Position numbers and translations under genes: made by a program. Under the pieces are notes generated by a model. The model was not told where the DNA came from, made no database searches, and saw only the letters and a list, made by a program, of their open reading frames with translations. Below are positions 15,302-19,448 of a stretch of DNA of 19,448 nucleotides, in pieces. The stretch's first letter is position 1. Every line of letters begins with the position of its first letter. Origin of the DNA: Thermoguttaceae bacterium (GTDB lineage Bacteria > Planctomycetota > Planctomycetia > Pirellulales > Thermoguttaceae). The stretch is from the NCBI GenBank assembly GCA_017454585.1, contig JAFTCU010000030.1, positions 1 through 19,448 of the forward strand. Direction: 5' to 3'.

Positions 15302-15553
15302 AATTAATGCGGAATGCGGAATTATGGGGACGACGCTTCCAGCGTCGTCTTTCGGAGTGCGGTGATACAGTCGCGCAAGCGACATTCACCGCTTTCTTTT
15401 ACGGTAATTCTGCCTCGATGAGGTATTTGCCGCTACACTGTGCTGGACGTTCACCACGTGAAAAACCTTTCTGGTTGCTGCGCTTTTCAGTCACTAAGTG
15501 AAAGCGGCAAATGAAGCCTTCGGCTTCTGTATTGCCGCACTCCGAAAAAAGGC
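15302..15553. repeat. Array of tightly packed hairpins inside the ABC exporter operon
   Basis: At least five stems lie in 252 non-coding bases: GACGACGCT/AGCGTCGTC (15329-15349); GCGGTGA/TCACCGC (15359-15365, 15386-15392) enclosing GTCGC/GCGAC (15370-15383); TTCAC/GTGAA (15450-15462); TCACT/AGTGA (15491-15501); and GCGGCAA/TTGCCGC (15504-15510, 15532-15538) enclosing GAAGCC/GGCTTC (15513-15527). The ends also match inversely: CGGAGTGCGG (15353-15362) against CCGCACTCCG (15535-15544). This looks like a REP-type or BIME-type element, or a structured RNA. Confidence 0.7.
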
Positions 15554-17059
15554 TCATTCCTTCGTCACCAAATTCACAAAAGCGTCCTCCAGCGTCGGGG
15601 CGTCGCCGCCCTGATGTTTGATTTCTTCCACAGTCCCGACCGCGATGGAAAGGCCGTCGCGCATGATGACGAGCCGGTCGCAATACTGCGCCTCGTCCAT
15701 GAAGTGGGTCGTGATGATGACCGCCACACCCGAATCGGCCAGGTCGAGGATCCGTTTCCAGAATTCACGCCGGGAAATCGGGTCGGTCCCGGAGGTTGCT
15801 TCGTCGAGGAAGACGATCGACGGATCGTGAAGCAGCGCACACGCCATCGCGAGCCGGCGCTTGAACCCCATCGCCAGACTGGCAGCGAGCATTTTGACGT
15901 ATGGCTCGAGCTGAAACGCTTTGAGCGCCCAATCGATCCGTTCCCGCAAAAGTTTCCTCGGCACGCCGTACGCACCGCCAAAAAACTCCATATTCTGCCG
16001 AACGGTCAGTTCTCCGTAAAGGGCGAATTTTTGCGCAACGTAACCCGTCTGTGAGCGCATTTTCTCAACGTTCTCCGCCAGTGGCTCACCGTCGAGCAGG
16101 ATCTCGCCGCCATTTGCCTGGTCCAGCGCGCAGAGCATTCGGAACGTGGTGGTTTTGCCTGCCCCGTTCGCTCCGAGCAGGCCGAAAATCTCCCCGGCGT
16201 GGATCTGAAACGTCAGGTCGTTCACCGCCGTGAAGTCTCCGAAACGCTTCACCAGATGACGAACCTCCAGCCGAACCGGCGCATCGGGTTTCACCGGGTT
16301 TTGACGTTTTAGCGGCTCCGGGACCGTCCCGCAGATGAGCGCCTGAAACGCCTCCTCGAACGTCGGGTGAGGCACGAAACGCTCCGCCTCCTTGCGGATC
16401 TCGTCGGGCGTGCCTTGCGTCAGGAGCCGGCCCTCAAAAAGGATCATCGTCCAATCGCAGTAATCCGCCTCATCGAGGTACGCTGTGCTGGCCAGGACGG
16501 TCATTCCTTCCTCCCGAACGAACTGGCGCAGAATTTGCCACAGCTCGCGCCGGGCCAGCACGTCCACGCCGACCGTCGGCTCGTCGAGAAGCATCAGTTT
16601 GGGCCGGGAAATCAGCGCGCAAATAAGAGCCAGTTTCTGCTTCATCCCGCCGGAAAGTTTCCCTGCCATGCGTTTTGTGAACGGGGCCAAAAGAGTAATT
16701 TCGAGGAGCTTTTTCACCCGTTCTTCAAGATCCGACCGGGAAATCCCGTGCAGCCTGGCATAAAGGGTGATGTTTTCCATGACCGTCAGGTTTTCGTAAA
16801 GCCCGAACTTTTGCGGAACATACCCGACCTGACTCTGGATCTTCGAGGCATTCCGCACGGAATCCAATCCCAAAACCGTTACTTTTCCCGCATCCGGCTT
16901 CCAGAGTCCGCACAAATGGCGCATGAGCGTGGTTTTTCCCGCGCCGTCCGGCCCGAGCAGACCGATGATCTGCCCCTCATCGGCCTGAAATGAAACATCT
17001 TCCAGAGCCGTTAGGGGGCCAAAACGCTTGGTAAGATTTTCGCAGCTGATGATCGGCAT
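15554..17059 (-). CDS. ybhF: Tandem-domain ABC exporter ATPase, YbhF-like
   Basis: The 501-residue protein holds two nucleotide-binding domains in one chain, as in YbhF/RbbA. NBD1: Walker A GPDGAGKTT (36-44), Q-loop VPQKFG (81-86), signature LSGGMKQ (135-141), Walker B LMLLDE (155-160), but Ala193 where the switch His is expected (STAYLDEA). NBD2: Walker A GANGAGKTT (297-305), a changed signature LAMGFKR (395-401), Walker B IVFLDEA and His451 (TTHFMDEA). Site 1 (NBD1 Walker plus NBD2 signature) is therefore degenerate, while site 2 looks intact. The ATG at 17059 follows the ybhG stop by one base; a TTG at 17074 is in frame but less likely. A hairpin array separates it from the ybhS-like gene. 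Confidence 0.94.
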   Translation of the reverse strand: MPIISCENLTKRFGPLTALEDVSFQADEGQIIGLLGPDGAGKTTLMRHLCGLWKPDAGKVTVLGLDSVRNASKIQSQVGYVPQKFGLYENLTVMENITLYARLHGISRSDLEERVKKLLEITLLAPFTKRMAGKLSGGMKQKLALICALISRPKLMLLDEPTVGVDVLARRELWQILRQFVREEGMTVLASTAYLDEADYCDWTMILFEGRLLTQGTPDEIRKEAERFVPHPTFEEAFQALICGTVPEPLKRQNPVKPDAPVRLEVRHLVKRFGDFTAVNDLTFQIHAGEIFGLLGANGAGKTTTFRMLCALDQANGGEILLDGEPLAENVEKMRSQTGYVAQKFALYGELTVRQNMEFFGGAYGVPRKLLRERIDWALKAFQLEPYVKMLAASLAMGFKRRLAMACALLHDPSIVFLDEATSGTDPISRREFWKRILDLADSGVAVIITTHFMDEAQYCDRLVIMRDGLSIAVGTVEEIKHQGGDAPTLEDAFVNLVTKE

Positions 17060-17060
17060 G

Positions 17061-18203
17061 TCACTGAGCCCCAATCCTGACCGTGACGGGCATTCCGAGC
17101 TTCAGCACGTCCTCAGGGTCGTCCGTAAAGACCCGCACCTCGTAAACAAGTGACGTGCGCAAGTCCTTGGTTTCGACGTTTTTCGGGGTAAACTCGGCCG
17201 ACGGCGAGATGAAACCGACCCAGCCATCGCATTCCGTTTTAAGCCCGTCCACCTGAATTTTAGCCTTCTGGCCCATTTTCACACGTGGGAGAAGCGGCTC
17301 CTCGACGTACACACGGACCCACTTGGGAGAAACCACCGCCAGAGTAAAGGCTGGAAGCTGCGGCGAGGCCATTTCACCGGGATCCAGCAGTCGGCTGCGG
17401 ATGATCCCATCACACGGCGCGAAAAGCTCGCAGTCGGCCAGCGTCTGCTTCCGGATCGCCAAAACGGCCTCGGCCTGCGCAAGCGACGCACGGCTCTGTT
17501 CGATCTGGGCCTCCGCCTGACTTTTCTGGGTTTTCACCTGATCGAGAGAGGCCAGCGCCTGCAAGTATTGGGCCTTGGCCGCGGCCTTTTCTTCTTCCCG
17601 CGTCCCGTTCTGTAACTTTTCCAGATTGGCTTGGGCCAGTTTCTCCTGCGCAACGAGTTTTTTCCACGACGCCTCCGCGTTTTCCGTCTCCTGCTCGGAA
17701 ACGGCACTGGAACCGGCCAGTTTTTTGTTTCGCTCGTAGTAGTTTTTCGCTGCGGGGATCTGCACGCTGAACATTTCGAGCGTGGCCTCCGCGATCGCAA
17801 CGTCCTCTTTTCGTGACCCGTTTTCAGCTTTTTCCCACTCGGCCTTTGCAGCCTGCGCCGCCGCCTCAGCGACCGGAATGGCTTTTTCAGCGATTTCCAG
17901 AGCGACCTGAGCGGCCGTAACCGAAGCGGATGCCGCATCCACCTGAGCCTGCGCCTCCGCGATCTGCTGCTCCACGCGAATCGTTTCAAGTTTCCCGAGC
18001 GGATCACCCTTTTTGACGTGCGCCCCCTCCTCAACGTTCAGTTCCGCAATACGCTCGGATATCTGAAACACGAGATTTATCTGCCGATTATCGACGTTTC
18101 CGTTCAGTTCCAGCGGCTGATCTGGCCCGCCCTTTTCAGAAGTACAACCTACACAGAGAAAAAACGACACCAAAAGCGCAATGGTTATATTTCTGAAATT
18201 CAT
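17061..18203 (-). CDS. ybhG: HlyD-type periplasmic adaptor, YbhG-like
   Basis: The 380-residue membrane fusion protein links the ABC exporter to the outer envelope. An N-terminal signal (MNFRNITIALLVSFFLCVGC) ends in a lipobox-like LCVGC, suggesting lipidation at Cys20, although Cys rather than Leu stands at -3. A biotinyl-lipoyl half-motif follows (NVEEGAHVKKGDPLGKLE, about 56-73), then a long Ala/Glu/Gln-rich coiled coil (about 75-275), the second lipoyl half (FAPCDGIIRSRLLDPGEMAS) and a beta-barrel domain (PKWVRVYVEEPLLP). The frame is open upstream to 18371, but the ATG at 18203 is where the signal begins and the promoter (18358-18385) overlaps the upstream part. It is the first gene of the operon and abuts ybhF. 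No cecR-type regulator is present in the window. Confidence 0.9.
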   Translation of the reverse strand: MNFRNITIALLVSFFLCVGCTSEKGGPDQPLELNGNVDNRQINLVFQISERIAELNVEEGAHVKKGDPLGKLETIRVEQQIAEAQAQVDAASASVTAAQVALEIAEKAIPVAEAAAQAAKAEWEKAENGSRKEDVAIAEATLEMFSVQIPAAKNYYERNKKLAGSSAVSEQETENAEASWKKLVAQEKLAQANLEKLQNGTREEEKAAAKAQYLQALASLDQVKTQKSQAEAQIEQSRASLAQAEAVLAIRKQTLADCELFAPCDGIIRSRLLDPGEMASPQLPAFTLAVVSPKWVRVYVEEPLLPRVKMGQKAKIQVDGLKTECDGWVGFISPSAEFTPKNVETKDLRTSLVYEVRVFTDDPEDVLKLGMPVTVRIGAQ

Positions 18204-18357
18204 TTTCGACTCAATATACGTTAAAAGAATCATGTAAATTACAGGAAAATCCATGGAAATGCCCGATTTCGAGCACATCTGTTCATCCCCCGGGGTTCTG
18301 AGGAATGCTGATTCCATAACTATTTCAAAAAGTTTCCAATGTTTAAAATAATAATTT

Positions 18358-18385
18358 ATTTTATCACACACGTTTATTCGTGCAA
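18358..18385 (-). promoter_or_regulatory. Sigma-70 promoter for the ybhGFSR-like operon
   Basis: On the minus strand TTGCAC (18385-18380), a 16-base spacer and TAAAAT (18363-18358) form a good sigma-70 promoter. Confidence 0.6.
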
Positions 18386-18477
18386 GGGGCCATTAAGCTT
18401 TCTCTTCCCAAAAAGTCAATTTTTTTATTAATTTGATGTAATATTTATAGAAAATTAAGATTTGTAAGAAGATACTC

Positions 18478-18505
18478 TTGACAAAAAACACACATCGTGT
18501 AAAAT
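18478..18505 (+). promoter_or_regulatory. Sigma-70 promoter for the RND-type adaptor gene
   Basis: TTGACA (18478-18483), a 16-base spacer and TAAAAT (18500-18505, preceded by GTG) lie about 25 bases before the ATG at 18531. The -35 box is perfect consensus. Confidence 0.7.
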
Positions 18506-18530
18506 GAAGGGACTTGAGGGAGCAAAATTT

Positions 18531-19448
18531 ATGAGCACAGAAAATCCATTTCTCAAAAGCGCTTTCAGATCCTGGTTCACCTTTGGAGGTCACGTCCTTC
18601 TTTCCGTCGCGATTCTTGGTATGTCTGTTTTTGTGGCCGTTGCCATTGGAACTGGCCGCAGTCCGGAACGGTCGAAACCTATTGAAGAAATCATCCCTTC
18701 CGTCAAAACGGAAATCGCCCGGCGCGAGACGAACGGGATCACGTTCCAGGTGGACGGCGTAGTGATTCCGTTCCGGGAGGTAGCCATCGCGTCCGAAGTT
18801 TCGGGAAACATCAAATTCCTGTCGCCGCACTGCCGAACGGGGCGTTACGTCCAAAAAGGCGAAATTCTGGCGCAAATCGATTCGCAGGATTACGAGCACG
18901 CTCTTTCTGAAGCCCAGCAAAGTCTGATCCAGGCCGATCGTGCCATCGAAGAATGGAAGGTTTCGGTCCAGAACATCGCGGACCGGGTGGAAGTCGCTGT
19001 CGCCCAGTTCAACACGCAGAAAAATGAGCTGGAACGCTGCAGGAAACTCAACGAAAAAGGCGCGGTCTCCCAGACCGAACTGGAAACGGCCGAGCTGAAC
19101 CATTTAAACAAAAAGGAAACGCTCGTGACCCTTCAGAACGAGCAGCGGACACTGGCCGCTCAGGAGGAACGGCTTAAATCCGCCCGGGAAACGGCTCGCG
19201 TGGCCGTCGAGAAAGCCGAACTGAATCTGCGCCGGTGCACGATCTCCTCGCCGCTGACCGGGCTGGTCGTGACGCTGAACGTCGAGCAGGACAAATTCGT
19301 GCAGCGCGGCGAAACGCTCGTTTCGATCCACGACACTTCACGGCTGGAGGTCCAGTGCAGCCTCTACATGAAGCAGGTGGAATGGCTCTGGAGCGAGAAT
19401 CCCGGCCCGGAAACTTCTGGCTCTCCGAAAGATTCCAAGGTCCCGGCC
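18531..19448 (+). CDS. RND-efflux-type periplasmic adaptor (partial, runs off right edge)
   Basis: The frame is open from the ATG at 18531 to the window end (306 codons). The protein has a cytoplasmic start, one membrane anchor (about 20-40, with VLLSVAILGMSVFVAVAIG), a lipoyl half-motif (GRYVQKGEILAQID, about 103-116), a coiled-coil hairpin (about 120-225), the second lipoyl half (ISSPLTGLVVTLNVEQDKFV) and the start of a beta-barrel domain (SRLEVQCSLYMKQVEWLW). This is the layout of HlyD/AcrA-type adaptors; an inner-membrane RND pump gene would be expected downstream but is outside the window. GGGAG (18518-18522) lies 8 bases before the ATG. It is transcribed divergently from the ybhG-like adaptor and is not lipidated, so the two adaptors are distinct types. 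Confidence 0.9.
   Translation, partial: MSTENPFLKSAFRSWFTFGGHVLLSVAILGMSVFVAVAIGTGRSPERSKPIEEIIPSVKTEIARRETNGITFQVDGVVIPFREVAIASEVSGNIKFLSPHCRTGRYVQKGEILAQIDSQDYEHALSEAQQSLIQADRAIEEWKVSVQNIADRVEVAVAQFNTQKNELERCRKLNEKGAVSQTELETAELNHLNKKETLVTLQNEQRTLAAQEERLKSARETARVAVEKAELNLRRCTISSPLTGLVVTLNVEQDKFVQRGETLVSIHDTSRLEVQCSLYMKQVEWLWSENPGPETSGSPKDSKVPA

Larger units (their letters stand above)
18204..18530. other. Divergent intergenic region between two exporter operons
   Basis: The 327-base AT-rich gap holds facing promoters for the ybhG-like operon (18358-18385, minus) and the RND-type adaptor gene (18478-18505, plus), about 90 bases apart. The ybhG leader is about 150 bases. I see no other gene and no obvious shared operator. 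Confidence 0.6.

Noticed and set aside
14168..15307. Open frame of 379 codons antisense to the ybhS-like gene
   Set aside because: It is the complement of a clear permease gene and its translation is dominated by Arg, His, Gln and Asp without domain features.
15302..15385. N-terminal extension of the ybhS-like permease up to 15385
   Set aside because: The extension runs through palindromic sequence, its residues do not resemble permease N-termini, and the ATG at 15301 starts at the family's usual position.

Overview
The window most likely comes from a member of the Planctomycetota or a close PVC relative. It holds two DUF1559 pseudopilin-like proteins (prepilin-type N-terminus, C-terminal H-X9-DG motif), a secreted protein starting with an SHD1-like domain, and a zinc-ribbon protein with a long low-complexity linker, all typical of that phylum. 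An lpxA gene and two periplasmic adaptor proteins show a Gram-negative envelope. No rRNA, tRNA, CRISPR array or transposase gene was seen. The assignment rests on protein-family recognition only.

Layout. 2-328: 3' end of an unrecognised gene. 329-735: gene-poor stretch bounded by a 14-bp inverted repeat. 736-1554: DUF1559 protein, converging on lpxA (1624-2520, minus) across a shared hairpin terminator. 2981-5486: compact unit of a TPR protein, a zinc-ribbon protein and a COG3950-like AAA ATPase behind an extended -10 promoter. 5707-6090: Tyr-rich secreted protein with a strong terminator. 6225-7803: a His/Cys-rich membrane protein followed by a DUF1559 protein with a His-rich insert, suggesting a metal-linked pair. 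7911-9029 (minus): prfB.

9181-12984: from a perfect TTGACA-N17-TATAAT promoter, a two-gene unit encodes a multi-pass membrane protein with an SHD1-like N-terminus and an Hsp70-fold ATPase with its own hydrophobic C-terminal segment. I cannot match it to a named system, its base composition is clearly more AT-rich than its neighbours, and it is the best candidate here for something undescribed.

13078-18203 (minus): a complete ybhGFSR-type ABC exporter (adaptor, tandem ATPase, two permeases) in the order known from Escherichia coli, interrupted between ATPase and first permease by a 252-bp array of hairpins. 18531-19448: the start of a second, divergently transcribed adaptor protein of the RND-efflux type, cut by the window end. 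The two exporters share a 327-bp intergenic region with facing promoters.
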